From assembly GCA_965212545.1 (NCBI GenBank), contig CBDBVB010000023.1, positions 1 through 64,000 of the forward strand: 64,000 nucleotides of DNA, given 5' to 3'. Every line of letters starts with the position of its first letter. Positions within the stretch are counted from its first letter, which is position 1. The notes under the pieces were generated by a model. That model saw nothing but the letters and a program-made list of their open reading frames with translations, was not told the DNA's origin and ran no database searches. Below, one piece after another: positions 56,371-64,000 of the stretch. Position numbers and translations under genes: made by a program. Source of the DNA: JABDIP01 sp965212545 (lineage in GTDB: Bacteria > Pseudomonadota > Alphaproteobacteria > DSM-16000 > Inquilinaceae).

Positions 56371-58503
56371 ATGACAGATACTGCAGCCGCCCAGGCTGGC
56401 GGGGAAAGCGAAAGCTTTGCCGCGCTGCTGGAAGAATCGCTGGGCAAAACCGCAAGTTTCGAAGGAACCGTCGTCGTCGGTACGGTGATCGCCATTGAAA
56501 ACGACATGGCGCTGATCGACGTTGGCCTGAAATCCGAGGGAAGGGTCGCGGTCAAGGAGTTCGCGGCACCGGGCCAGCCCTCCGAAATGAAGGCAGGCGA
56601 CAAGGTCGAGGTCTTCGTCGAGCGCATGGAAGACCGCAACGGCGAGGCCGTGCTGTCGCGTGAGAAGGCCCGCCGGGAGGAAGCCTGGACCCAGCTGGAG
56701 AAAGCCTTCAACGGCCAGGACCGGGTCACCGGCACGATCTTCGGCAAGGTGAAGGGCGGATTCACCGTCGATCTGTCGGGCGCGGTGGCGTTCCTTCCGG
56801 GCAGCCAGGTCGATATCCGGCCGGTGCGGGACATCTCGCCGCTGCTGGGCACGCCGCAGCCGTTCCAGATTCTCAAGATGGACCGCAACCGCGGCAACAT
56901 CGTCGTATCGCGCCGCGCGGTGCTGGAGGAAAGCCGAGCCGAGGCGCGTACCGAACTGGTCGCCAACCTGAAGGAAGGCCAGGTTCTGGAAGGCGTGGTG
57001 AAGAACATCACCGATTACGGCGCTTTCGTCGATCTGGGCGGCGTAGACGGGCTGTTGCACGTCACCGATATCGCATGGCGGCGCATCAACCATCCAACCG
57101 AGGCCTTGCAGATCGGCCAGACCGTCAAGGTCCAGGTCATCCGGTTCAACCCGGAAACCCAGCGCATCAGCCTGGGCATGAAGCAGCTCGAGGCCGACCC
57201 GTGGGAAGGTGTCGAGGCGAAATACCCGGTCGCCAGCCGGTTCAAGGGCCGGGTCACCAACATCACCGATTACGGCGCCTTCGTGGAGCTGGAGCCGGGC
57301 ATCGAGGGGCTGGTCCACGTCTCCGAGATGAGCTGGACCAAGAAGAACGTCCATCCGGGCAAGATCGTCTCCACCTCCCAGGAGGTCGAGGTGCAGATCC
57401 TGGACGTCGATCCGCACAAGCGGCGGATCAGCCTGGGCCTGAAGCAGTGCCTGGAGAATCCTTGGGACGGTTTCGCCGATCGCTTCCCGGTCAATTCCGA
57501 GATCGACGGCGAGGTGAAGAACATCACCGAGTTCGGCATGTTCGTCGGCCTGCCGGGCGATATCGACGGCATGGTCCATTTGTCGGACCTGTCCTGGTCG
57601 CGCCCGGGCGAGGAGGTCATCCAGGAGTTCAAGAAGGGCGAGTCGGTCAAGGTCAAGGTGCTCGACGTCGATATCGACAAGGAGCGCATCTCGCTGGGTA
57701 TCAAGCAGCTTGAGGAAGACCCCTTCGAGAAGTCGGCCACCACCGTCAAGAAGGGCGCGGTGGTGACCTGCACCATCAGCCAGATCACCGATGGCGGGAT
57801 CGAAGTGACCGTGGGCGAAGAAGGGCTGACCGGTTTCATCCGCAAGTCCGACCTGTCCCGCGAGCGCTCCGAGCAGCGTCCCGACCGATTCGCGGTTGGC
57901 GAGAAGGTCGACGCCAAGGTCACCCAGTTCGACCGCGCCGCCCGCAAGGTCTCGCTCTCGATCAAGGCCCGCGAGGTCCAGGAAGAGAAGCAGGCGATGG
58001 CCGAGTACGGCTCGTCCGACAGTGGCGCGTCCCTGGGTGATATCCTTGGCGCGGCCTTGAAGAGGGCGCAGGAAGCGACCACGGGAGACGACGAGGGGCC
58101 GGCCGAGGCTGAGGAGCCACCCGCGGAAGAGGCCGCGGCTGCGGAAGAGGCGGTGGCTGAAGAGCCGGCCGCTGAAGAGCCGGCCGCTGAAGAGCCAGCC
58201 GCTGAAGAGCTAGCTGCCGAGGAACCGGCGAAGGCTGAGGCCGAGGACGCCGCCGAACCGCCGGCGGAGCCGGAGCCGGAACCTGAAGCTGCGGCCGAAG
58301 AAGCCGTAGTGGCAGCGTCAGAGGAGGACACCGAGGCTGCCGAAGCGAAGCCCGCCGCGGCGGCGAAGCCCAAGGCCAAGAAAGCGGCTGCCAAGAAGAC
58401 GACAGCGGCCAAGAAAACCCCCGCCAAGAAGAGCTCCACGACGAAGTCCAAGGCCAAGAAGACCGAGGATGACGGCGAGGAGGGAACCGACTCCGACGCC
58501 TGA
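56371..58503 (+). CDS. rpsA: 30S ribosomal protein S1 with extended low-complexity C-terminus
   Basis: 710 residues from ATG 56371. S1 binds mRNA on the small subunit and helps translation start. Six S1/OB-fold repeats fill about residues 35-535, each with the NITDYGAFVDL/ VHVSEMSW-type pattern. A typical alphaproteobacterial S1 ends near residue 560-570. Here a further 140 residues follow: an acidic Glu/Ala/Pro part (about 571-653) built on a 15-base tandem repeat, then a basic Lys/Ala/Thr tail (about 658-703) that resembles bacterial histone-H1-like sequences. A terminator follows at 58527. ihfB is the next gene. Confidence 0.97.
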   Translation: MTDTAAAQAGGESESFAALLEESLGKTASFEGTVVVGTVIAIENDMALIDVGLKSEGRVAVKEFAAPGQPSEMKAGDKVEVFVERMEDRNGEAVLSREKARREEAWTQLEKAFNGQDRVTGTIFGKVKGGFTVDLSGAVAFLPGSQVDIRPVRDISPLLGTPQPFQILKMDRNRGNIVVSRRAVLEESRAEARTELVANLKEGQVLEGVVKNITDYGAFVDLGGVDGLLHVTDIAWRRINHPTEALQIGQTVKVQVIRFNPETQRISLGMKQLEADPWEGVEAKYPVASRFKGRVTNITDYGAFVELEPGIEGLVHVSEMSWTKKNVHPGKIVSTSQEVEVQILDVDPHKRRISLGLKQCLENPWDGFADRFPVNSEIDGEVKNITEFGMFVGLPGDIDGMVHLSDLSWSRPGEEVIQEFKKGESVKVKVLDVDIDKERISLGIKQLEEDPFEKSATTVKKGAVVTCTISQITDGGIEVTVGEEGLTGFIRKSDLSRERSEQRPDRFAVGEKVDAKVTQFDRAARKVSLSIKAREVQEEKQAMAEYGSSDSGASLGDILGAALKRAQEATTGDDEGPAEAEEPPAEEAAAAEEAVAEEPAAEEPAAEEPAAEELAAEEPAKAEAEDAAEPPAEPEPEPEAAAEEAVVAASEEDTEAAEAKPAAAAKPKAKKAAAKKTTAAKKTPAKKSSTTKSKAKKTEDDGEEGTDSDA
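58156..58215 (+). repeat. Four 15-base tandem repeats inside the rpsA extension
   Basis: GCTGAAGAGCCGGCC at 58156-58170 and 58171-58185, GCTGAAGAGCCAGCC at 58186-58200 and GCTGAAGAGCTAGCT at 58201-58215. They encode repeats of AEEPA. They are probably slippage-prone and variable between strains. Confidence 0.93.
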
Positions 58504-58838
58504 CGTCGTTGCGGAATTCACCTAAATTGAGGCCGTCACGCACCATCGTGGCGGCCTCAACATTTTCGCGCCACTTTCCCGGCATTCACGCGACTCGGGA
58601 AAACCCTTTCTTCTGAGGGACTTATCCTTGCGTTTGAAAAACCTCTCTGGCACCATCAATTGCAGTGTCGGCAAAAGCCGGCGATAAACTGGGAGGTTGG
58701 GACCGCAGGCAGCGCTTGCCCACCGACAATCGATGGCCAACTCGGGGCGTGGCCATTGGGCTTGACGCTGCTGTTGGCCGGAGTCGGCGGGGACCCACAA
58801 AGAATGGAAAAAACGTAGCCGTCTGGGGGCAGTCAGCA
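58504..58838 (+). other. Intergenic region between rpsA and ihfB
   Basis: 335 bases. It holds the rpsA terminator (58527-58566) and the ihfB leader. A further open frame towards ihfB is not coding: codon use is random and there is no ribosome-binding site. No clear promoter could be fixed by eye. Confidence 0.4.
58527..58566 (+). terminator. Rho-independent terminator after rpsA
   Basis: TTGAGGCCGTCACG (58527-58540) pairs with CGTGGCGGCCTCAA (58547-58560) over a CACCAT loop with one G-U pair, followed by CATTTT. Confidence 0.85.
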
Positions 58839-59120
58839 ATGACCAAATCGGAACTGATTACGCGTTTGGCCGAACAGAACCCGCACCTCTACCAGCGCGA
58901 CGTGGAAAAGATCGTTACCACCATTTTCGATGAGATTTCGGAAGCGCTGGCCCGTGGCCAGCGTGTCGAATTACGCGGATTCGGGGCATTCTCGGTCAAG
59001 GAGCGCAGTGCCCGGGTCGGGCGCAACCCGCGCACCGGCGAGGCGGTGCGCGTGGCGCGGAAATTCATCCCGTTCTTCAAGACGGGCAAACAGCTTCGCG
59101 AGCGATTGAATATGGGCTGA
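58839..59120 (+). CDS. ihfB: Integration host factor beta subunit
   Basis: 93 residues from ATG 58839, the usual start MTKSELITRLAEQNPHLYQRDVEKIV. DNA-bending nucleoid protein that acts as a heterodimer with IhfA in recombination, replication and sigma-54 transcription. The HU/IHF fold has the DNA-binding arm RVGRNPRTGEAV and the end FFKTGKQLRERLN, which favours IHF-beta over HU. Position downstream of rpsA is the standard order. IhfA is not in this window (it usually follows pheST or rplT, but not here). Confidence 0.95.
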   Translation: MTKSELITRLAEQNPHLYQRDVEKIVTTIFDEISEALARGQRVELRGFGAFSVKERSARVGRNPRTGEAVRVARKFIPFFKTGKQLRERLNMG

Positions 59121-59236
59121 CGGGGCTCGGCCCCGAGGCAAGTCCGGGCCTGTTATCGCCCCGGCACGAGTTTGGCAACGCTCCGCCGGGCGCAGGAATG
59201 CGACCGCGCCAGGATTGAGTACGAACGGACAAGCGG

Positions 59237-59665
59237 ATGAAAAGACCCCTGCGCTACCTGTCCTTGATCGTTACGATTCCCCTGGGAATCATCGTAATTT
59301 CGTTTGCGGTGTCCAATCGTGACCTGGTGGCGCTGAGGCTGTGGCCTCTGCCGTTCGAAGTTGAGATGCAGCTTTTCCTGCCGGTCCTGGGCGCCTTGCT
59401 GGTCGGATTCGTCACCGGCGGCACCATCGCCTGGTGGTCGGGCGGTCGCACCCGACGCCTCGCCCGACGTCAGAGCAGCCGCCTGAAGTCCCTGACTGCG
59501 GAAGTCAAAACCCTTCGTTCCCGCGATGAGGAGTCGTCGGACTCCGCAACCCGCAAGCGGGAGGCCGAGCGGCTCTCCGCCGCCACCCATGCCTCGGAAG
59601 TTGCCGCCCAGCGGGAGTCGTCCCCGTCTCCGCCGCGCCGGTTGGCACCGGTCGACGGCCGATGA
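59237..59665 (+). CDS. LapA-family (DUF1049) inner-membrane protein
   Basis: 142 residues from ATG 59237. Two membrane segments (about 7-27, SLIVTIPLGIIVISFAVS; about 45-68, FLPVLGALLVGFVTGGTIAWW) with the short periplasmic loop NRDLVALRLWPLPFEVEMQ, typical of the lipopolysaccharide-assembly LapA/YciS family. The cytoplasmic C-terminus is basic then Ser/Glu-rich, with a probable coiled coil. In E. coli LapA works with LapB in regulating LpxC and LPS; here lapB is not adjacent. Placement after ihfB is conserved in proteobacteria. Confidence 0.87.
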   Translation: MKRPLRYLSLIVTIPLGIIVISFAVSNRDLVALRLWPLPFEVEMQLFLPVLGALLVGFVTGGTIAWWSGGRTRRLARRQSSRLKSLTAEVKTLRSRDEESSDSATRKREAERLSAATHASEVAAQRESSPSPPRRLAPVDGR

Positions 59666-59706
59666 CCGGGTTTCGGGCGGGCTCGCCGTCGCGGCGATAG
59701 CGCGCC

Positions 59707-60642
59707 ATGCGGATCATTGGCGCCGGGGACGTCGAGGCCGCTCTGGATTATCCGGTCCTGGTGGAACGGCTGCGACAGATGTTCCGGTCCGGCTGCGCGG
59801 TTCCGCTGCGGCATCACCACACCATCCCGACCCACGGGCAATCGGACGCCACACTGCTGATCATGCCCGCCTGGCAGGAGGGCGCGCATATCGGCGTGAA
59901 GCTGGTCACCGTGTTTCCCGACAATGCCGAGGCCGGCCTGCCCTCCGTCATGGGCGCCTATCTGCTGCTGGATGGCAAGACAGGCAAGCCGCTTGCGCTG
60001 ATCGACGGCCCGTCGCTGACCCTCAGGCGCACCGCGGCCGCGTCCGCGCTCGCCGCGCGCTACCTGGCGCGGGAGGATTGCGAGCGGTTGTTGATGGTCG
60101 GGACCGGCGCGCTGGCGCCGCATCTGATCCTGGCTCACGCGGCGGTGCGGCCGATCTGCAACGTGCTGGTCTGGGGACGCAACCCGGACAAGGCCGGGAA
60201 GATCGCCAAGCAGCTCGACCGGCCCGACTTCCGGGTCGCGGCCACCACCGATCTCGAGGGTGCGGCGCGCGGCGCGGATGTCATCTCCTGCGCCACCATG
60301 AGCCGGGATCCATTGGTCGCCGGCGACTGGCTGCAGCCCGGCAGCCATCTCGACCTGGTTGGCGGCTTCACGCCGGAGATGCGGGAGACCGATGATGCAG
60401 CGATCTCCAAGGCGCGGGTCTTCGTCGACACCCGCGAGGGCGCGCTGAACGAGGCCGGCGACATTGTCCAGCCAATCCGCTCCGGGATCATCGCCGAGGA
60501 CGATATTACCGGCGACCTGTTCGAGCTGACCCGCGGCGAGCGCGCCGGACGTCGGTTCTATGACCAGATCACCCTGTTCAAATCGGTCGGCACCGCGCTG
60601 GAGGATCTGGCGGCTGCCAAGCTCGCGGTCGAGGTGACCTGA
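59707..60642 (+). CDS. Ornithine cyclodeaminase / mu-crystallin family dehydrogenase
   Basis: 311 residues from ATG 59707. NAD(P)-binding motif MVGTGALAPHLILAHA, upstream catalytic region GVKLVTVFPDNAEAGLPSVMGAYLLLDGKTGKPLALIDG, and C-terminal VQPIRSGIIAEDDITGDLFELTRGE are characteristic. The family includes ornithine cyclodeaminase, alanine dehydrogenase and Delta1-pyrroline/piperideine-2-carboxylate (ketimine) reductase; residues cannot decide between these. The stop is six bases before the AGE-family gene, so the two are probably co-expressed. Confidence 0.9.
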   Translation: MRIIGAGDVEAALDYPVLVERLRQMFRSGCAVPLRHHHTIPTHGQSDATLLIMPAWQEGAHIGVKLVTVFPDNAEAGLPSVMGAYLLLDGKTGKPLALIDGPSLTLRRTAAASALAARYLAREDCERLLMVGTGALAPHLILAHAAVRPICNVLVWGRNPDKAGKIAKQLDRPDFRVAATTDLEGAARGADVISCATMSRDPLVAGDWLQPGSHLDLVGGFTPEMRETDDAAISKARVFVDTREGALNEAGDIVQPIRSGIIAEDDITGDLFELTRGERAGRRFYDQITLFKSVGTALEDLAAAKLAVEVT

Positions 60643-60648
60643 ACAGCG

Positions 60649-61800
60649 ATGGCGATCCCCGACCTGCAAGACTGGCTGCTGGGAACGGTCATGCCTTTCT
60701 GGGCGAAGGCAGGCATCGATCAGCACAATGGCGGCTTCATCGAGCGGCTGACCCTGGATCGCCGTCCCGAGCCCGATGCCGACCGGCGATTGCGCGTCCA
60801 GGCCCGACAGATCTACGCCTTCAGCCACGCCCATCTGCTCGGCGCGCCGGATTGGGCGCTCTCCGCGGCCCGTGACGGGTTCGGTTTCCTGACGGCGCAT
60901 GGCTGGGACGCCGAGGGCGGCTGGCATCATCTGCTGACCGGATCCGGCCAGCCCAAGGACCGGCGCAAGGACACCTACGACCATGCCTTCGTGCTGTTCG
61001 CCATGGCTTGGCTGTACCGGGCCGACGGCGACCGCGCGGCCCTGGAGTGGGCGGATCGCACCATGGCGTTCCTGGACCGGCACCTGGCGGACCCCGATCA
61101 TGGTGGCTACCGGGAGGAAAGGGCGCCGGATGGGTCAACTGCCCGCCTGCCGCGCCGCCAGAATCCCCACATGCATTTGCTGGAGGCCTGCCTGGCCTTG
61201 TACGAAGCCACCGGAGATGCCGCCTGGCAGGATCGCGCCGCCGCTCTGATCGGGCTGTTCCATGACCATTTCTTCGACGATGCGACCGGGACGCTGGGCG
61301 AGTTCTTCACCGACGATTGGCGTCCGACGACCGGCGGCGATGGGGTTGTGCGGGAACCCGGCCATCATTTCGAGTGGGTCTGGCTGCTGCTGCACTACCG
61401 CCGGCTGACCGGCGACGACAGTGTCGTCGCACCGGCTGACCGGCTGTACAAATCCGCCCTGGATCACGGCATCGACACATCGCCGGCCGGATTCCCGGCG
61501 GCCTTCGATGCGATCGACCGGAGCGGGGCGATCATCGAGGGCAGCAAGCGGCTATGGCCGCAGACCGAGGCTATCAAGGCCCATCTGGCCCGCCACGAGT
61601 TGCTGGGCGACGCCGACGCGGCCGGCCGCGTCCGAGCCCATCTGGCCATGATGTTCGATCATTACGTCGATGCCGACAGCCCGGTCTGGCACGACCGGCT
61701 GGCCCGCGACGGCAGCGAGATGTCCGACCACATTCCGGCCAGCACGCTCTATCACCTGTTCCTGTGCGTCGCCGAGACGATGCGGGTGTTGGGAGACTAA
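60649..61800 (+). CDS. AGE family epimerase/isomerase
   Basis: 383 residues from ATG 60649. The (alpha/alpha)6 barrel of N-acylglucosamine 2-epimerase, mannose isomerase and cellobiose 2-epimerase relatives is recognised from QHNGGFIERLTLDRR, RLRVQARQIYAFSHAHLLG, DTYDHAFVLFAMAWLY, NPHMHLLEACLALYEATGD, EPGHHFEWVWLLLHYRRL and KRLWPQTEAIKAH. The His residues in NPHMH and EPGHH are the likely catalytic acid-base pair. Substrate is not fixed; mannose/fructose or mannose-6-phosphate-like isomerase activity is a reasonable guess. It is coupled to the ornithine-cyclodeaminase-like gene six bases upstream. Confidence 0.92.
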   Translation: MAIPDLQDWLLGTVMPFWAKAGIDQHNGGFIERLTLDRRPEPDADRRLRVQARQIYAFSHAHLLGAPDWALSAARDGFGFLTAHGWDAEGGWHHLLTGSGQPKDRRKDTYDHAFVLFAMAWLYRADGDRAALEWADRTMAFLDRHLADPDHGGYREERAPDGSTARLPRRQNPHMHLLEACLALYEATGDAAWQDRAAALIGLFHDHFFDDATGTLGEFFTDDWRPTTGGDGVVREPGHHFEWVWLLLHYRRLTGDDSVVAPADRLYKSALDHGIDTSPAGFPAAFDAIDRSGAIIEGSKRLWPQTEAIKAHLARHELLGDADAAGRVRAHLAMMFDHYVDADSPVWHDRLARDGSEMSDHIPASTLYHLFLCVAETMRVLGD

Positions 61801-61825
61801 CCAGCGAACGACAGGGCCATGCGGA

Positions 61826-62671
61826 TCAACCGCATTGCAGTACCAGCCATGCCTTGTGGAAGGCCCGTGCCTCCAGGTCTTGCCGCCTGAGCCAGTAATA
61901 GATTCTGCCGACGTCGCCCCACATCCAGCCCGGCTCCACCTCATCGGTATCGATCTGCAGCAACAGATCCCAATCCGCCGCGCCTGGGTTCAGGGCCTCA
62001 AGCCGAGGATCATTGTCGTCGAGCGGCCCACCGCAATAGACTCCATTGCTGGCCAATTGGCATTCCTGCCGCATGTCATCCTGAACAAGTGTCGGAAGCC
62101 CCCCAAGGCGATGTTCGATCTCATCCTCCGACGCCTGAATCTCATCCCGTAATTCGCCATAGAGAAAGCGACGCTCGGGGCTTTCCATCTCAATACCGAC
62201 GGTCGAATCAAAGACATCTGGGAGGCAGCTTTCATGCGCCATATGCAGCATGCAGGATGTAAAGGTCGGCTCCACATCAGCCCTTCGCAATGAGGTCGGC
62301 TCACCGCTGAAGAAGAGGACTCTCCAGCTACCGGCATCCTTTGGATCGAAGCCCCAAGGCTGCTTTTCAGCGTCGTAGAAGAAGGCCAGCCAGCCTTCCC
62401 GCGGCATGCCCGGTAACGGGGTGACCTTTGCCGCCTCCCAAAGGTCAATTTGGGCCAGGAATTCGAGTCGGCGTCCGGCTTGCACCGGCCAGGACATGCC
62501 GTCTGGCAAGTCTGGCACACCGCCGAAACGCGAACCGCCCATGGTAATCATGTTCATGGCCGACTGCCGGGCCGTGAGTCGAATCGATGGTCGCAGCGTC
62601 GCCAGTATCGCTTCCGCTTCTGGCGCCAGGGGCGAACCCAGGAGGTGTTCATTGATCTGCTTGGTGTTCAT
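61826..62671 (-). CDS. DUF1963 (YwqG-like) protein
   Basis: 281 residues from ATG 62671. Recognised by SRFGGVPDLPDGMSWPVQAGRRLEFLAQIDL and the closing WDLLLQIDTDEVEPGWMWGDVGRIYYWLRRQDLEARAFHKAWLVLQCG; the GG-P-x-LP-x-G-x-x-WP pattern is the hallmark of DUF1963/YwqG. No biochemical function is established; the family is often seen near toxin or immunity genes but no such gene is visible here. Base composition is slightly lower in GC than the flanking enzymes. It converges with the AGE gene (25-base gap). Confidence 0.9.
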   Translation of the reverse strand: MNTKQINEHLLGSPLAPEAEAILATLRPSIRLTARQSAMNMITMGGSRFGGVPDLPDGMSWPVQAGRRLEFLAQIDLWEAAKVTPLPGMPREGWLAFFYDAEKQPWGFDPKDAGSWRVLFFSGEPTSLRRADVEPTFTSCMLHMAHESCLPDVFDSTVGIEMESPERRFLYGELRDEIQASEDEIEHRLGGLPTLVQDDMRQECQLASNGVYCGGPLDDNDPRLEALNPGAADWDLLLQIDTDEVEPGWMWGDVGRIYYWLRRQDLEARAFHKAWLVLQCG

Positions 62672-62937
62672 GCTGCCCTCTTGCTGCCGCGCTTCGTCAC
62701 GACCGCCACTCTATATCGGTGACCGGTCTGCCGTCGCTATGCCCGCCAATCCACCGACGCACCAGGTAACCCGGCGACTCTCCGGCGGCTTAACGAAATC
62801 GGCCGCCAAATCTGATAAGATGCCCCCAGATACGCAGACCGTTCTCCTCGCAGGACCACTCGAAAGGGTTGTGGGCCGCGCCGTCCGACCACATCCAAAC
62901 GCCGCGCAGAGCATTGGGGGTTTCAGCATTGGCAGCG

Positions 62938-64000
62938 ATGCGCGTAACGGTCGTCGGCGCCGGCATCATGGGGCTGTGCACGGCATGGGCGCTGAAGCGC
63001 CGTGGCCATCTGGTCACGGTGATCGAGCAATACGGCGTCCCCAACCCGCTGGGATCGTCGGTCGATCAGCACCGGTTGATCCGCCACGCCTACGGCGCCC
63101 GGGCCGGCTATTCGGCCATGGTGCGCCAGGCCTTTCCGGCCTGGGATCGCTTGTGGGCCGATCTGGGTCGGAGCCATTTCGTGGAGACGGGCACGCTGTG
63201 CATCGGCGCCGGCGGGCAGAGTTGGCTGAATGACAGCGCCGAGACGCTGTCCAGGGACTCGATCGAGTTGGAGTGGCTGAATCGCGAGACGATCGAGAAG
63301 CGGTTCCCGCTGGTGCATTTTCGAGAAGGCGACCAGGCATTCTGGTTGCCGAGCGGCGGCGTTCTAATGGCCGCCACGATCATCGAAAGCCTGGCTCGCC
63401 ATCTGGTCTCCCATGGCGTGCCGATCCGCACCAAATCCACCGCCACCGCCATCGACCCCAACCGTGCGACGGTCCGACTGGCGGACGGCCGGGAAGTGGA
63501 GGCGGACCATTTGGTAGTCGCCGCCGGACCATGGGTCGGCCGGCTGTTGACCGGCATGGCGCAGCGCGTCACGCCGTCGCGGCAATTGGTTGCCTATCTG
63601 GAGCCGCCGGCCGACCAGGTCCTGGCCTGGAGCCGCATGCCCATGGTACTGGACATCGATCCCACGTTCGGATTCTACCTGGTCCCGCCGGTCGGCGGCA
63701 CCCGCATGAAGGTCAGCGATCACAGCTTCACCTTGACCGGAGATCCGGATCGCGACCGCGAGGCGTCGAAGGACGACGCCAAGACATTGCTGGACGGCTG
63801 CCAGGTCCGCCTGACCGGATTCGACCGTCATCGTGTGGGGGAGGTTAAGAGCTGCTTCTATACCGTTGAGCCCGAGGAACGTTTCATCGTCGAGCCGGTC
63901 GGCAACGCCACCTGGGTCATGACCGGGTTCTCCGGCCACGGCTTCAAGTTCGGACCGCTGATGGGCGAATCCATGGCGGAAGCGCTGGAAGGCGAGCGCA
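62938..64000 (+). CDS. Sarcosine-oxidase-like FAD-dependent oxidoreductase, 3'-truncated by the window edge
   Basis: About 354 residues are visible from ATG 62938; the stop lies outside the window. The DAO-fold FAD motif is VVGAGIMGLCTAWALKRRG, followed by SSVDQHRLIRHAYG, which matches the monomeric sarcosine oxidase/N-methyltryptophan oxidase family. The segment VKSCFYTVEPEERFIVEP carries a Cys at the place of the covalent flavin linkage in those enzymes, and FSGHGFKFGPLMGE is the C-terminal signature. It probably oxidises a secondary amine (N-methyl amino acid) with release of H2O2. TTG 62929 is a possible alternative start. It is divergent from the DUF1963 gene across 266 bases without clear signals. 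Confidence 0.9.
   Translation, partial: MRVTVVGAGIMGLCTAWALKRRGHLVTVIEQYGVPNPLGSSVDQHRLIRHAYGARAGYSAMVRQAFPAWDRLWADLGRSHFVETGTLCIGAGGQSWLNDSAETLSRDSIELEWLNRETIEKRFPLVHFREGDQAFWLPSGGVLMAATIIESLARHLVSHGVPIRTKSTATAIDPNRATVRLADGREVEADHLVVAAGPWVGRLLTGMAQRVTPSRQLVAYLEPPADQVLAWSRMPMVLDIDPTFGFYLVPPVGGTRMKVSDHSFTLTGDPDRDREASKDDAKTLLDGCQVRLTGFDRHRVGEVKSCFYTVEPEERFIVEPVGNATWVMTGFSGHGFKFGPLMGESMAEALEGER

Overview
This is a 64 kb stretch of a GC-rich alphaproteobacterial chromosome. The evidence is the kdsD-lptC-lptA-lptB-rpoN-hpf-ptsN block, a TIGR02300-type acidic zinc-ribbon protein beside aroA-cmk-rpsA-ihfB, a DUF1150 gene beside hsp20, an NDUFA9-like protein and a CtrA-type TTAA-N7-TTAA site. The gene content fits a Rhodospirillales-like lineage, but the sequence alone does not settle the genus. 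Most of the window is ordinary core genome.

Layout. 1-8.4 kb: translation genes (3' part of thrS, infC with a non-canonical ATC start, rpmI-rplT, pheS-pheT), interrupted by three small genes of unknown function. 8.7-13.8 kb: a lipoprotein, a class I cytochrome c, a DUF3179 protein and lepA. 13.9-18.1 kb: an AT-rich single-gene insertion coding for a 1,381-residue protein with a restriction-endonuclease-like N-terminus, a long TPR array, a GreA/GreB-C-like domain and a PIN-like C-terminus. This is the strongest candidate for an undescribed (probably defence) system. 18.1-28.8 kb: accessory enzymes, then a minus-strand sensory cluster (PhnD-like binding protein, histidine kinase, CheY-like regulator) with a second PhnD-like paralogue nearby and no ABC permease or ATPase. 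29-37 kb: gltB/gltD, uppP and an esterase. 37.2-40.7 kb: three tandem paralogues of a secreted SPOR-plus-beta-propeller protein, each preceded by the same 18-base motif. 40.8-49.8 kb: an NDUFA9-like protein, tRNA-Leu(CAG), RNase D, the LPS-transport/rpoN/hpf/ptsN block, DUF1150 and hsp20. 50-64 kb: an SDR, a glycosyltransferase-like protein, a SleB-like cell-wall hydrolase, a DUF1045 protein, tRNA-Ala(GGC), TIGR02300, aroA-cmk-rpsA, ihfB, lapA, an ornithine-cyclodeaminase-family plus AGE-family pair, a DUF1963 protein and a partial sarcosine-oxidase-like flavoenzyme.

Two essential or near-essential genes, rpoN and aroA, each carry one single-base frameshift in a short homopolymer while both halves stay well conserved. 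Sequencing or assembly error is the simplest explanation, but both need checking. Starts were moved from the longest open frame where a ribosome-binding site and family alignment supported it; each case is noted in its entry.
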